Assembly: GCA_018830285.1 (NCBI GenBank)
Contig: JAHJSB010000060.1
Span: 155,977-219,976 of the forward strand
Length of the DNA: 64,000 nt
Source of the DNA: Alphaproteobacteria bacterium
Lineage (GTDB): Bacteria; Pseudomonadota; Alphaproteobacteria; Caulobacterales; Hyphomonadaceae
Reading direction: 5' to 3'
The notes under the pieces were generated by a model. It worked only from the letters and a program-made list of their open reading frames with translations. It had not been told where the DNA came from and did not search any database. Positions 20,423 to 29,015 of this stretch are shown piece after piece. A program made the position numbers and the translations under genes. The first letter of the stretch is position 1. The number at the start of each line of letters is the position of its first letter.

Positions 20423-20752
20423 ATGAAGAACATCATGATCATCGGCGCTGCTGCACTGGCTCTTGCCGCTTGCTCGCCAACAGAAGAAGCTAACCCAGCT
20501 GCTGACGCCGCGATCGAATCGGCCGGCGAAGCGGTTGATGCTGCTGCTGACGCTTCGGAAGAAGCTCTCGACAACGCTGGTGAAGCACTCGACACCGCTG
20601 CTGACGCTTCTTCGGAAGCTGCCAGCGAAACTGTTGACGCGGCTGCTGCTGCTGTTGACGACGCAGGCGCTGTCGTCGAAGGCGCAATGGATGACGCTGC
20701 TGCTGCTGTCGACGAAGCTGCTGAAGCAACCGAAGAAACGCCAAACGAATAG
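20423..20752 (+). CDS. Acidic Ala-rich lipoprotein with 18-residue helical repeats
   Basis: Not recognised beyond its layout. The lipobox LALAAC puts the lipidated Cys near residue 17 of MKNIMIIG..., so the protein is membrane-anchored. The mature 90 residues lack Lys, Arg, His and aromatics. Two adjacent 18-residue units (AGEAVDAAADASEEALDN and AGEALDTAADASSEAASE) align directly, equal to five alpha-helical turns, followed by looser Ala/Asp repeats. Start chosen at the ATG 8 bases after AGGGG; the frame upstream has no ribosome binding site. Composition and codon use match the acidic protein just upstream, suggesting a related pair. Confidence 0.82.
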   Translation: MKNIMIIGAAALALAACSPTEEANPAADAAIESAGEAVDAAADASEEALDNAGEALDTAADASSEAASETVDAAAAAVDDAGAVVEGAMDDAAAAVDEAAEATEETPNE

Positions 20753-20777
20753 GCTCTGGCTTACAGCCACCTAGAAC

Positions 20778-20809
20778 AAGGGCCGCCCCTTTCGGAGCGG
20801 CCCTTTTTT
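20778..20809 (+). terminator. Intrinsic terminator after the acidic lipoprotein gene
   Basis: GGGCCGC (20780-20786) pairs with GCGGCCC (20797-20803), extended by A-T pairs at the base, followed by a run of six T. Confidence 0.92.
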
Positions 20810-20829
20810 ATTGCCCGTCCGTCCGGGGC

Positions 20830-21615
20830 CTAGAATTTAGAATAGGCGCCATCGACGATCAGGGTCGTGCCGGAATGGTAGGATGAGGCATCCGAGGCCA
20901 GATAGACCGCGATGCCGCCAAAGTCTTCCGGCTCGCCCCAGCGCCGAATCGGCACGCGCGAGATCACCTTCGATGTGAACGTGTCATTGCCCTGCGCCGC
21001 GTCGGTCATGTCGGTGGCGATCCAGCCTGGCAGGATCGAGTTGGCGCGAATCCCATAGCGGCCATATTCGGTAGCGATGGCGTTCATCATGGCGATCAGG
21101 CCGCCTTTGGTGTGGGCATAGGCCTGGTTGCGGCCAGCGCCTTCGATGCCCGCCAGCGAGGCTGTGCCGACCAGGCTGCCGCCCGGATCGCCAGCCTTGG
21201 CCCGCTTGACCATCGACTTGCCCGCTTCGCGCAGGGTGAAGAAGGCGCCTTCGGAATTGATCCGCTGATTGTAGCGCCACGTCTCGATGGTCATTTCCTC
21301 GAAATTGGCCGCGCCGCGCCCGACGCCGGCATTGGCGATGCAGGTATCGATCCGGCCGAAATGGTCTTCCGTCTCGGCCATGGCTTTCACGACCTGGTCT
21401 TCCTCGCCGACATCGACCGACCATGCGAAGACCTTGCCGGTGCCGAGCTTTTCGAGCTTGGCGACGGCGGCCTTGTTGGTGTCGGCATTGCGGCCCCAGA
21501 TCGCGACATCGGCATTGGAGGCGGCGAGGGCTTCGGCCATGCCGAGCCCGATCCCCCGGTCGCCGCCCGTAACAAGGCAGACCTTTCCGGAAAGGTTGAA
21601 CGGTGCGTAGGTCAT
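20830..21615 (-). CDS. Short-chain dehydrogenase/reductase (classical SDR)
   Basis: NAD(P)-dependent oxidoreductase, 261 aa. TGGDRGIG at residues 16-23 binds the cofactor, ANAGVG follows at about 94-99, and Ser153, Tyr166 and Lys170 (YAHTK) form the active site. The C-terminal IVDGAYSKF is typical of the glucose/3-oxoacyl reductase-like branch. It lies 55 bases downstream of the Nudix gene on the same strand and may share its transcript. Substrate not deducible. Confidence 0.9.
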   Translation of the reverse strand: MTYAPFNLSGKVCLVTGGDRGIGLGMAEALAASNADVAIWGRNADTNKAAVAKLEKLGTGKVFAWSVDVGEEDQVVKAMAETEDHFGRIDTCIANAGVGRGAANFEEMTIETWRYNQRINSEGAFFTLREAGKSMVKRAKAGDPGGSLVGTASLAGIEGAGRNQAYAHTKGGLIAMMNAIATEYGRYGIRANSILPGWIATDMTDAAQGNDTFTSKVISRVPIRRWGEPEDFGGIAVYLASDASSYHSGTTLIVDGAYSKF

Positions 21616-21670
21616 GGGCGTCTCCTCAAATGTGATCTTGGGGACAACACATAGATGACGTTGGGGAGGG

Positions 21671-22129
21671 TCAAGCGATTCTTGAATCGGCCTGAATCAG
21701 CGCGCGGGCGGCCGCGATGATTCGCAGAGTCTCGCTCCACAGGCCCAGCCCGTCCAGCCGGTCGGGCGAAATCCATTCGGCATGGTCGGCATCGTCGCCG
21801 GCGACAGGCTCGCCCGCTTGCCAGACGGCGGCATAGTCGAACAGGATATAGTGCCGGTGAGTCTCGCCGGTCTGGCGCGACGTGAAAACGGCATCGACCA
21901 CATCGACAATCCCGACAAGACGCGCGGTGATCCCGGTTTCCTCGTGCAGCTCGCGCAAGGCGCCATCGGCGGTGCGTTCGCCAAATTCCAGGCGTCCGCC
22001 CGGAATCGACCAGTCGCCGGCCAGAGGTTTGGTGCCGCGGCGGATCAGCAGGACATCGTCTCCGCGAAAGCAGGCGGTACCGACAGCCGGCACGGGCCGC
22101 CGAACGATTGTGTCCTGACGCTCTGTCAT
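21671..22129 (-). CDS. Nudix hydrolase
   Basis: Hydrolyses a nucleoside-diphosphate-X substrate. The complete Nudix box (G-x5-E-x7-REUxEExGU) is at residues 45-67, reading GRLEFGERTADGALRELHEE then TGI. 152 aa, single domain. The start overlaps the stop of the upstream glycosyltransferase (ATGA), so the two are coupled. The particular substrate cannot be read from the sequence. Confidence 0.93.
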   Translation of the reverse strand: MTERQDTIVRRPVPAVGTACFRGDDVLLIRRGTKPLAGDWSIPGGRLEFGERTADGALRELHEETGITARLVGIVDVVDAVFTSRQTGETHRHYILFDYAAVWQAGEPVAGDDADHAEWISPDRLDGLGLWSETLRIIAAARALIQADSRIA

Positions 22130-23157
22130 GTCGACGTGCTTGCGGATGACCGGTCGAGGCTTGCGATCATGGACACGATCTCCGGCTGCGCCGGGCGCTG
22201 TTTCGGGAACAGGGATCGCAGCCTCGCGGCGATGGGCAGGTAGAGCAGCGTGAAGGCGGATGGCTGGCGCACGAGAAGAGACAGGATCGTTGTCGCGTCG
22301 GCGCCCTTGATGGCGCTGACGAGCCGGTCGAAGCCAATGGCCCGCCGGATGGATTTCAGCCGGTCCGTATTGGCCGACAGGACGTCAGGCGATTGTCCCG
22401 GCGCAGCAGCGGCGGCTGCGGCGGTTGCCTCCAGGGCGGACAGGGCGGTCATGTCGAGCCGGTGGGAAATCGAGGCCGAATGCTTGCGATAGAAGTAGAG
22501 CGTCTCCGGCAGCGTGGCCATGACGCAGCCTTTGCCGAGCAGGCGGACGATGAGGTCATAGTCCTCGCCGATGCGCATGGTCTCATTGTAGCGAATGCCA
22601 TTCTTCTCAAGTGAGGCGCGCCGGATGACCGGTTTTGCATAGCCGAGCTTGGTGCCTTTCCCGAACAGGAAATTGGACCGGATATAAGTTGGTTCACTGA
22701 TGGTTGAGGGCGTGGTCGCGAGCGGTCCCTCGAACATGGTATCGACGCCGGATGATCCCTCCCCACCGAAGATGGCGAGATCGTCGATCAGGATGTCGGC
22801 ACCGGACGTTTCGATTGCGGCAAGCATGCGGGAGAACCGCTGGGGGTGGATCAGGTCGTCGCTGTCGACCACGGCGACCCAGTCGCCGCGCGCCTGGTCG
22901 AGCGCAAAATTCCGGACCGGCGCCGGGCCGCCGAACCGTTTGCCGCTGAACACGCGCATGCGGGGATCGCCTGCCGCGATCCGCTCTGCCAGCGCGACGC
23001 TACCGTCTGCCGACCCGTCATCGACGAGGATCAGCTCGAGCGACTTGAAATCCTGGCCCAGCACGGATGCGATGGCGGCAGCGAGATAGGGCGCGCTGTT
23101 GTAATTGGCCATCAGGACAGAAACGGCAGGGTGATCGTCGCGAGTTCCGGTCGTCAT
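22126..23157 (-). CDS. Glycosyltransferase family 2
   Basis: Inverting GT-A glycosyltransferase, probably cytoplasmic or membrane-associated. VSVLMANYNSAPYL opens the nucleotide-sugar fold, LVDDGSADGS (Asp46-Asp47) binds the nucleotide and DSDD (98-101) the metal. The C-terminal ~120 residues are less conserved, with basic and hydrophobic helices near the end. 343 aa. No polysaccharide cluster surrounds it, so the acceptor is unknown. It diverges from the patatin gene. Confidence 0.9.
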   Translation of the reverse strand: MTTGTRDDHPAVSVLMANYNSAPYLAAAIASVLGQDFKSLELILVDDGSADGSVALAERIAAGDPRMRVFSGKRFGGPAPVRNFALDQARGDWVAVVDSDDLIHPQRFSRMLAAIETSGADILIDDLAIFGGEGSSGVDTMFEGPLATTPSTISEPTYIRSNFLFGKGTKLGYAKPVIRRASLEKNGIRYNETMRIGEDYDLIVRLLGKGCVMATLPETLYFYRKHSASISHRLDMTALSALEATAAAAAAAPGQSPDVLSANTDRLKSIRRAIGFDRLVSAIKGADATTILSLLVRQPSAFTLLYLPIAARLRSLFPKQRPAQPEIVSMIASLDRSSASTST

Positions 23158-23352
23158 GGGCGTATTGATTCCAGGCGATATTGAGGATTCTCAGGGCCTA
23201 TCATTACTCGGCGCTGATCAAAAGCAGATCATCCCTGCGCAAACCGGCTGTATCCATCGCAGGAACAGCGCATAGCACGCGGGACGGCGTGTCCGGGGCC
23301 TTTGAAAATCGGCCTTTCGGATATAGCTGGAACTCACAGCAAGGAATCCGGC

Positions 23353-24357
23353 ATGGCAAAGCAAAAGCGGCGCACAATCAGCCTGGCCCTGCAGGGCGGG
23401 GGGGCTCATGGCGCCTATACCTGGGGTGTGCTCGACCGGCTGGCCGAGGAAGAGAATCTCGACATTGCGGCCATGTCCGCCACGTCGGCCGGCGCGATGA
23501 ATGCCGTCGCCTGGGCAGACGGCATGGCCGAGCACGGTCCTGAAGGCGCGAAGGCGAAACTCGAAGCGATCTGGCGCAGCGTCTCGCAATCGGGCTCGAA
23601 CCTCGCGCCCTATGGCGCGCTCAGCGCCATGGCCTTTGCCTATGCCAGTGCCCTGCAGAGCCTCGCCAGCCCTTACGACCTCAATCCGTTCAATCTCAAC
23701 CCGCTGCGCCGGTCGGTCGAATCGGTGATTGATTTCGATGCCGTGCACGAGTCCGGTATCCTGCTCTTCCTGTCGGCGACGAATGTGGAAACGGGGCGCG
23801 TCAGGGTGTTCGAGCGCGGCGAGATCACGGCCGATGCGGTGCTTGCGTCGGCCTGCCTGCCGCAGACCTTCCAGGCGGTCGAGATCAATGGCAGCGCCTA
23901 TTGGGATGGCGGCTATATGGGCAATCCCAGCCTGTTCCCGCTGATCTATTCCGGCGCGCCGCGCGACGTGTTGCTGGTGATGCTGAACCCCATCGCCCGA
24001 CCGGGCATACCCAAGCGGGCAGCCGAGATACAGGAACGGATCAACGAGATCAGCTTCAATGCGTCGCTGGTCGGTGAGTTGCGCGCGATCGCCTTCGTTC
24101 AGCACCTGATCGATGACGGCATGCTGAAGGAGACGGTGATGAAGAAGTACCGCCGCCTGAACATCCACGCCATACGGGGCGGGCAGGACCTGATCAATCT
24201 CGACCTGCGCACCAAGATGGACACGAGCTGGCATTTCCTCACCGGCCTGCGTGACCAGGGCCGGGCGGCGGCTGACAACTGGCTGAGGAACGATGCCCAT
24301 CATATCGGCACGAAGAAATCGAATCTCGACCTGAGGGCGGAATTCCTCGACTCCTAG
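23353..24357 (+). CDS. Patatin-like phospholipase
   Basis: Predicted lipid acyl hydrolase with a Ser-Asp dyad. The oxyanion Gly-rich loop QGGGAHGAY is at 14-22, the nucleophile Ser45 lies in SATSAGAMNA (Ala replaces the first Gly of GxSxG, a variant I associate with this bacterial subgroup), and the catalytic Asp is in YWDGGYMGNP near residue 185. No signal peptide is seen. Start at the ATG preceded by AAGGAA; the open frame before it is unsupported. Its stop overlaps the convergent rsmD stop by 4 bases. Confidence 0.9.
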   Translation: MAKQKRRTISLALQGGGAHGAYTWGVLDRLAEEENLDIAAMSATSAGAMNAVAWADGMAEHGPEGAKAKLEAIWRSVSQSGSNLAPYGALSAMAFAYASALQSLASPYDLNPFNLNPLRRSVESVIDFDAVHESGILLFLSATNVETGRVRVFERGEITADAVLASACLPQTFQAVEINGSAYWDGGYMGNPSLFPLIYSGAPRDVLLVMLNPIARPGIPKRAAEIQERINEISFNASLVGELRAIAFVQHLIDDGMLKETVMKKYRRLNIHAIRGGQDLINLDLRTKMDTSWHFLTGLRDQGRAAADNWLRNDAHHIGTKKSNLDLRAEFLDS

Positions 24358-24914
24358 GCCTGTTTCAGGAAGCTCACCTTGGCCGCGCCATAGGTGCGTT
24401 CGTCGAGCAGGTCCCAGCCGGTGAAGGCAAGCGCCTCGTCGGCAGCCGTTTCGACAATCGCGATCGCATGCTCCGCCAGCCAGCCGCCCTTGGCGAGCTG
24501 GGCGAGGGCCGGTTCGACGAGGCCCTTGTTGTAAGGCGGGTCGAGGAAGGCGATGGTGAAGGGCGCGCCGACGCCTGCCGGAATGGGGCCAAGGTCGGTG
24601 GCCGAGCGGCGCTGGATGCGGGTTGATCCGAACAGGTCCAGCGTTTCGCAATTGTCGCGGATCGCGCCGCGCGCGGCCGCATCGGTATCAACGAATACGC
24701 AGAAGTCCGCACCGCGCGACATGGCCTCAAGGCCGAGCGCGCCCGAACCCGCATAGAGGTCGATCACGCGGGCGCCTTCAAGCGGTGGGGCCCAGGCGGC
24801 ATGGGAGATGAGATTGAATACGGCTTCGCGCGCCCGGTCGCCGGTCGGCCGGGTTGACTGGCCCTTCGGCGCCGCAATGGGGCGGCCCTTGAATTTGCCT
24901 GCAATGATCCGCAT
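24354..24914 (-). CDS. rsmD: 16S rRNA (guanine(966)-N(2))-methyltransferase RsmD
   Basis: SAM-dependent methylation of G966 of 16S rRNA. The N-terminus MRIIAGKFKGRPI, RPTGDRAREAVFN, the SAM motif VIDLYAGSGALGLEAMSRGA and the catalytic LDPPYNKG (DPPY type) are diagnostic. 186 aa is normal. It faces tadA head-to-head across ~50 bases. Confidence 0.95.
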   Translation of the reverse strand: MRIIAGKFKGRPIAAPKGQSTRPTGDRAREAVFNLISHAAWAPPLEGARVIDLYAGSGALGLEAMSRGADFCVFVDTDAAARGAIRDNCETLDLFGSTRIQRRSATDLGPIPAGVGAPFTIAFLDPPYNKGLVEPALAQLAKGGWLAEHAIAIVETAADEALAFTGWDLLDERTYGAAKVSFLKQA

Positions 24915-24966
24915 GGGGGAAGCACCTGCTCTTTACTTTCCCGGCGTGTAGGGCGATCTCAGGCTC

Positions 24967-25428
24967 ATGACAATTACCCGCTCCCCGATGACACGTGCGC
25001 TGGAACTGGCGGCGCTGGCCGCCGAGGCAGGCGAAGTGCCGGTCGGCGCGGTGATCGTGGATCCGGCGACGGGCGAGATCGTCGCCGAGGGCGCGAATCA
25101 GCCGATTGCGGCCCATGACCCGACGGCGCATGCCGAAATCGTTGCCCTGCGCGCTGCTGCTGCGAAGCGTGGCAATTACCGCCTGACGGACCTCCACCTC
25201 TACGTGACACTGGAACCGTGCGCCATGTGCGCCGGGGCGATCAGCCTCGCCCGCATTGGCAAGCTCGTCTTTGCCGCCTGCGACCCGAAGGGCGGCGCGG
25301 TGATCCACGGCGCGCGCTATTTTGAACAGCCGACCTGCCACTGGCGCCCGGATGTCGAGCAGGACGAAGCATCGGGCGAGTCGGCGAGCGCCCTGCTGAG
25401 GGATTTTTTCCGGGCCCGCAGGGGGTGA
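24967..25428 (+). CDS. tadA: tRNA-specific adenosine deaminase
   Basis: Deaminates A34 to inosine in tRNA-Arg(ACG). The zinc deaminase motifs are HAE (His55, Glu57) and PCAMCAGA (Cys85, Cys88). 153 aa. Placement opposite rsmD supports the RNA-modification assignment over guanine or cytosine deaminase, though the cytidine-deaminase superfamily motif alone does not prove it. Confidence 0.92.
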   Translation: MTITRSPMTRALELAALAAEAGEVPVGAVIVDPATGEIVAEGANQPIAAHDPTAHAEIVALRAAAAKRGNYRLTDLHLYVTLEPCAMCAGAISLARIGKLVFAACDPKGGAVIHGARYFEQPTCHWRPDVEQDEASGESASALLRDFFRARRG

Positions 25429-25477
25429 CAGGCATGGCCGATACGTATCATTGCCAGCAAACCGGGGCCCGGACCTG

Positions 25478-27202
25478 ATGGACGGGCATGGATACGAGGT
25501 CCTGGTCAAGGACGCGCTGATTTTCCTGTTCGCCGCCGGTGTTGTCGTGCCGGTGTTCCGGTATCTTCGATTGCCGTCTGTAGTCGGATTCATCCTGGCC
25601 GGGGTCGTGCTCGGCCCGTACGCGCTGGGATCGCTGGCACATGTCCAGCCGCTGCTGGAATATGTTTCGATTTCCGATCCCGAGGCCGCCGCGCCCTTTG
25701 CCGATCTCGGCATCTTGTTCCTCCTTTTCCTGCTCGGCCTGGAATTCTCGTTCGAGAAGCTCTGGTCGCTGCGGCGTGCCGTGTTCGGGGCAGGCGGACT
25801 CCAGTCCATGCTCAGCGCTGCGGCCATCGCCGGGGCGGTCTATTGGGCAGGCCTGCCCGCTGAAGCGGCGATCATTTGCGGACTGGCGCTGGCTCTGTCG
25901 TCGACGGCCATCGTCATGCAGATCCTGGTCGAGCAGAAACGCGTCACCCGGCCGATCGGGCGAACGGCGATGAGCGTGCTCCTGTTCCAGGACATACTCG
26001 TCGCCCCCATCCTGATCTTCATCGGTTTCCTGGCCATGGCGGAGGAGGCCAGTGTCTCCGCGGTCCTGATCGAGGCGGTGGTCAACGGACTGATTGCGGT
26101 CGCGTTCATCATGCTGGTCGGGCGCTTCGCCCTGCGTCCGGTGTTTCGTCTCGCGGCGCAGATGGGCGGACGGGATTTCCTTATGGCGCTGACCTTGCTG
26201 ACGGTTGTCGGCGCCGCGACGATCACCGCCTCGGCGGGCCTGTCGCTTGCGCTGGGGGCGTTCATGGCAGGGCTCCTGCTTGGCGAAACCGAATTCAAGC
26301 ACCAGACGGAAGTCGATCTCGAGCCGTTCAAGGGCCTCCTGCTGGGCGTGTTCTTCATGACCGTCGGCATGGCGCTCGACCTGCCATCGCTGGTGACGCA
26401 ACCGGGGCTGATCCTTGGCGGGCTTGCCGCCCTGCTCGTCACCAAGTTCCTGATCGCCTTTCTCGCCTGCCGCCTGTTTGCCGGGGACAGGCTTGTCTCC
26501 CTCGAAACGGCCAGCCTGCTGGCGCCGGCGGGCGAATTCGCCTTCGTCGTGGTCGCCGCCGCCGGTGCGGCCGGCGTTCTGGATGCAGGCACATCGGGCA
26601 ACATTGCCGCGATTGCCGGCCTGTCCATGCTGCTCATCCCGGTGCTCGGCCGGCTTGGCGGACTCGCCGTGTCGCGGCTTGAAAGCGACGAACCGGCGAC
26701 GCACCTCGACACGGATTTCTCGGGCCTGAAGGGTCATGTGATCATTGCGGGCTTTGGCCGGGTGGGACAGACGGTTGCGCGCATCCTCCACGAGGAAGAC
26801 ACCGAGATCGTCGCACTGGAACGCAGCGCCGTGCGTCTGGCAAAAGCCAGGCAGCAGGGGTGGCAGGTCTTCCTGGGCGATGCCGCCCGGCCTGAAATTC
26901 TCCAAAGCGCGGGCGCGGATGGCGCCCGCCTGTTTGTCGTGACCGTGGACGATGTGGCCGCCGCAGAAGCCATGGTGGCCTCCTTCCACAAGCGGCACCC
27001 GGATGTGCCGATTGTCGTGCGCGCGCGCGACCATGAACATGCGACGCGACTGCGCCGCGCAGGCGCCAGCCAGGTCATCCCGGATGCGATTGAATCCGGC
27101 CTGCAGATGGCGGGGCGGGCCCTGGCCGAATTTGGCTATGACGAGGAGACGGTTCGCAACCGCCTTGCGGCCGAGCGTACCGAGGAATACCGCCGGTCCT
27201 GA
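25478..27202 (+). CDS. Monovalent cation:proton antiporter (Kef/CPA2 type) with TrkA-N domain
   Basis: Inner-membrane potassium/proton antiporter of the CPA2 family. About 11-12 hydrophobic segments fill residues 8-400 (LPSVVGFILAGVVLGPYAL, ALSSTAIVMQ, LLFQDILVAPILI are typical). A cytoplasmic RCK/TrkA-N domain begins near residue 417 with HVIIAGFGRVGQ, the NAD-binding turn. Kef proteins respond to glutathione adducts, but no separate ancillary KefG/F gene is adjacent. The ATG at 25478 is preferred over an upstream TTG. 574 aa. Confidence 0.92.
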   Translation: MDGHGYEVLVKDALIFLFAAGVVVPVFRYLRLPSVVGFILAGVVLGPYALGSLAHVQPLLEYVSISDPEAAAPFADLGILFLLFLLGLEFSFEKLWSLRRAVFGAGGLQSMLSAAAIAGAVYWAGLPAEAAIICGLALALSSTAIVMQILVEQKRVTRPIGRTAMSVLLFQDILVAPILIFIGFLAMAEEASVSAVLIEAVVNGLIAVAFIMLVGRFALRPVFRLAAQMGGRDFLMALTLLTVVGAATITASAGLSLALGAFMAGLLLGETEFKHQTEVDLEPFKGLLLGVFFMTVGMALDLPSLVTQPGLILGGLAALLVTKFLIAFLACRLFAGDRLVSLETASLLAPAGEFAFVVVAAAGAAGVLDAGTSGNIAAIAGLSMLLIPVLGRLGGLAVSRLESDEPATHLDTDFSGLKGHVIIAGFGRVGQTVARILHEEDTEIVALERSAVRLAKARQQGWQVFLGDAARPEILQSAGADGARLFVVTVDDVAAAEAMVASFHKRHPDVPIVVRARDHEHATRLRRAGASQVIPDAIESGLQMAGRALAEFGYDEETVRNRLAAERTEEYRRS

Positions 27203-27277
27203 CGGCGCTCCCTTGCGTCAGGCTTGCTTCCCGCTAGGGCAGTTCATGCCTAGTTTGTCTCAAACAGGGAGACCGCC

Positions 27278-27946
27278 ATGAGCGCCACAATCAAGATCGA
27301 GAACGAGATCGCCGTCATCACCATGGATGATGGCAAGGCCAATGCCATCAACCCGACCATGCTGGCCTCGCTGAACGCGGCGCTGGACCAGGCCGAGAAG
27401 GAGGCCAAGGCCGTCATCATCACCGGTCGGCCGGAACGCTTCTCTGCCGGGTTCGACCTGAAGCTGATGGGCGGCTCGACGCCGGAAGACGTGACCAAAC
27501 TGGTCAAGGGTGGCGGCGCGCTGGCCTTGCGCCTGTTTACCTTCCCCATGCCTGTCATTGCAGCGTGTACCGGGCACGGCATTGCCATGGGCTGCTTCAT
27601 CCTGCTCGGCTGTGACAAGCGCTATGGCGCGACAGGCCCCTACAGGATCGGCGCCAACGAGACCCAGATCGGCATGGTCCTGCCGGTATTCGCGCTGGAG
27701 CTGTGCAAGGCGCGTCTCAACCCGCTCTACATGACAGAATCCGTGGTCATGGGCACGCTGTTCAGCCCGGAAGAGGCCGTGACGGTCGGCTATCTCGACA
27801 AGGCGGTCGCGCCAGACCAGGTGATGGCCGAAGCGATGGCCGAGGCCGAACGCCTGAAAGCGCTGCCAGGCAAGGCCCTTGCTGGCAACAAGCGCATCCT
27901 GCGCCAGCCGACCGTCGACGCCATTGCCCCGACCGTGGTGATCTAG
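27278..27946 (+). CDS. Enoyl-CoA hydratase/isomerase (crotonase) family protein
   Basis: 222-aa crotonase-fold protein. Oxyanion-hole segments are RFSAGFDLKLM and GHGIAMGCFILLGCDKR, followed by GANETQIGMVLP, where usual hydratase glutamates are not obvious, so isomerase or another acyl-CoA reaction is possible. It is shorter than canonical 260-aa hydratases. AGGGAG lies upstream of the ATG. It may belong with fatty acid or branched-chain acyl-CoA catabolism, as does the acyl-CoA dehydrogenase 2 kb downstream. Confidence 0.88.
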   Translation: MSATIKIENEIAVITMDDGKANAINPTMLASLNAALDQAEKEAKAVIITGRPERFSAGFDLKLMGGSTPEDVTKLVKGGGALALRLFTFPMPVIAACTGHGIAMGCFILLGCDKRYGATGPYRIGANETQIGMVLPVFALELCKARLNPLYMTESVVMGTLFSPEEAVTVGYLDKAVAPDQVMAEAMAEAERLKALPGKALAGNKRILRQPTVDAIAPTVVI

Positions 27947-27952
27947 GCCGCC

Positions 27953-28846
27953 TCAGCTGGCTTCGGCCAGCTGCTGCACAAGATCCCGCAGCCAGGCGAG
28001 GGCGGGATCTTCGGCATTTTCGCGACGCCAGTAGAGAACACTGCGCAGGTGCGGAAAGACAGGCGGCAGCGGCAAGACCGCAAGGCCTGAGCTTTCGGCC
28101 AAAGGCAGCGGTACGGTGGCGACCAGATGCGTCCGGCGCACGATCTCCAGCGCGGGCATATGGTGGGGCAGGCGCATGACGGGCGTGATCCGGTGACCCG
28201 CTGCCCGGGCAATTTCCTCGACATAGGACCGGCCTTCCCGTCGGCTGGAGACCACAACGTGGCGCAGCGCCACGAAGTCTTCCATAGTCAGAACCTGTCC
28301 TGCGCTTGGATGGTCGCGGGACGTGACGCACGCATAGGGCGTGGCGAGCAGTTCGACGCTTTCCAGATCCCGGCCGCGCAGGTCGGCGACGTCGATGGCG
28401 AGATCCAGCCTGCCTGACGCGAGTTCCGATGAAATGTGGCCACGTTGCACCTGGCTCCAGGCGATCCTTATGCCCGGTGCTTCGGTCTCAAGCCGCCTGG
28501 CCATGTCCGGCGCGAGGATGAAGGCGCCGGCATCGCGTGCAGAGATGTTGAAGACGCGCGTCGATCGGGACGGTTCGAATGTGGAGCGTTGTTCCAGTCC
28601 GGCGCGCAACCGGTCCAGCGCGTCGCGCACGGCCGGCATCAGCGCATCGGCCATGGCCGTGGGTTTCACGCCGCGCCCCTCGCGCACGAACAGGGGATCC
28701 TCGAAATGCACACGCAGGCGGGCGAGGGCATTGCTGACCGCGGGCTGGGTGATGTGCAGGGACTCGCTCGCCCGGGTCAGGCTGCGCTCGGCATAGATCG
28801 CCTCGAGAACGGGCAGGAGATTGAGGTCGATCGTGCGCAGGTTCAT
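27953..28846 (-). CDS. LysR-family transcriptional regulator
   Basis: N-terminal winged helix-turn-helix with DLNLLPVLEAIYAERSLTRA and ITQPAVSNALARLR, followed by a periplasmic-binding-like effector domain. The start is the ATG giving MNLRTIDLN, with GAGAG upstream; a GTG 24 bases earlier is less likely. 297 aa. It sits next to a TauE-type exporter on the same strand, with a palindrome just ahead of its own start that may be its operator. Confidence 0.93.
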   Translation of the reverse strand: MNLRTIDLNLLPVLEAIYAERSLTRASESLHITQPAVSNALARLRVHFEDPLFVREGRGVKPTAMADALMPAVRDALDRLRAGLEQRSTFEPSRSTRVFNISARDAGAFILAPDMARRLETEAPGIRIAWSQVQRGHISSELASGRLDLAIDVADLRGRDLESVELLATPYACVTSRDHPSAGQVLTMEDFVALRHVVVSSRREGRSYVEEIARAAGHRITPVMRLPHHMPALEIVRRTHLVATVPLPLAESSGLAVLPLPPVFPHLRSVLYWRRENAEDPALAWLRDLVQQLAEAS

Positions 28847-28862
28847 GGCGGCTCTCACAACT

Positions 28863-28877
28863 ATCACCAATAGTGAT
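28863..28877 (-). promoter_or_regulatory. Palindrome upstream of the LysR gene, candidate autoregulatory site
   Basis: ATCAC-N5-GTGAT is a perfect 5-bp inverted repeat 17 bases before the chosen start codon, with an A/T-rich TATTATA-like stretch (about 28885-28900) behind it. LysR proteins commonly bind such sites near their own promoter; the link is an inference. Confidence 0.35.
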
Positions 28878-29015
28878 GATTATGTTTCATATAATAAAGT
28901 TGCCGAATAGTCGATATTGTCCCATTCGGAACGGGCACACACGCCGTGGCCAGGAACCCGAATGCCCTCTGAGACGATGCTGAAGATGAAATCCGCTGCG
29001 CGCGTGGCCGCGACG

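Noticed and set aside
25448..27040. 530-aa minus-strand open frame across the Kef-type antiporter
   Set aside because: Mirror of the antiporter, composed of Gln/Arg/His-rich low-information sequence.
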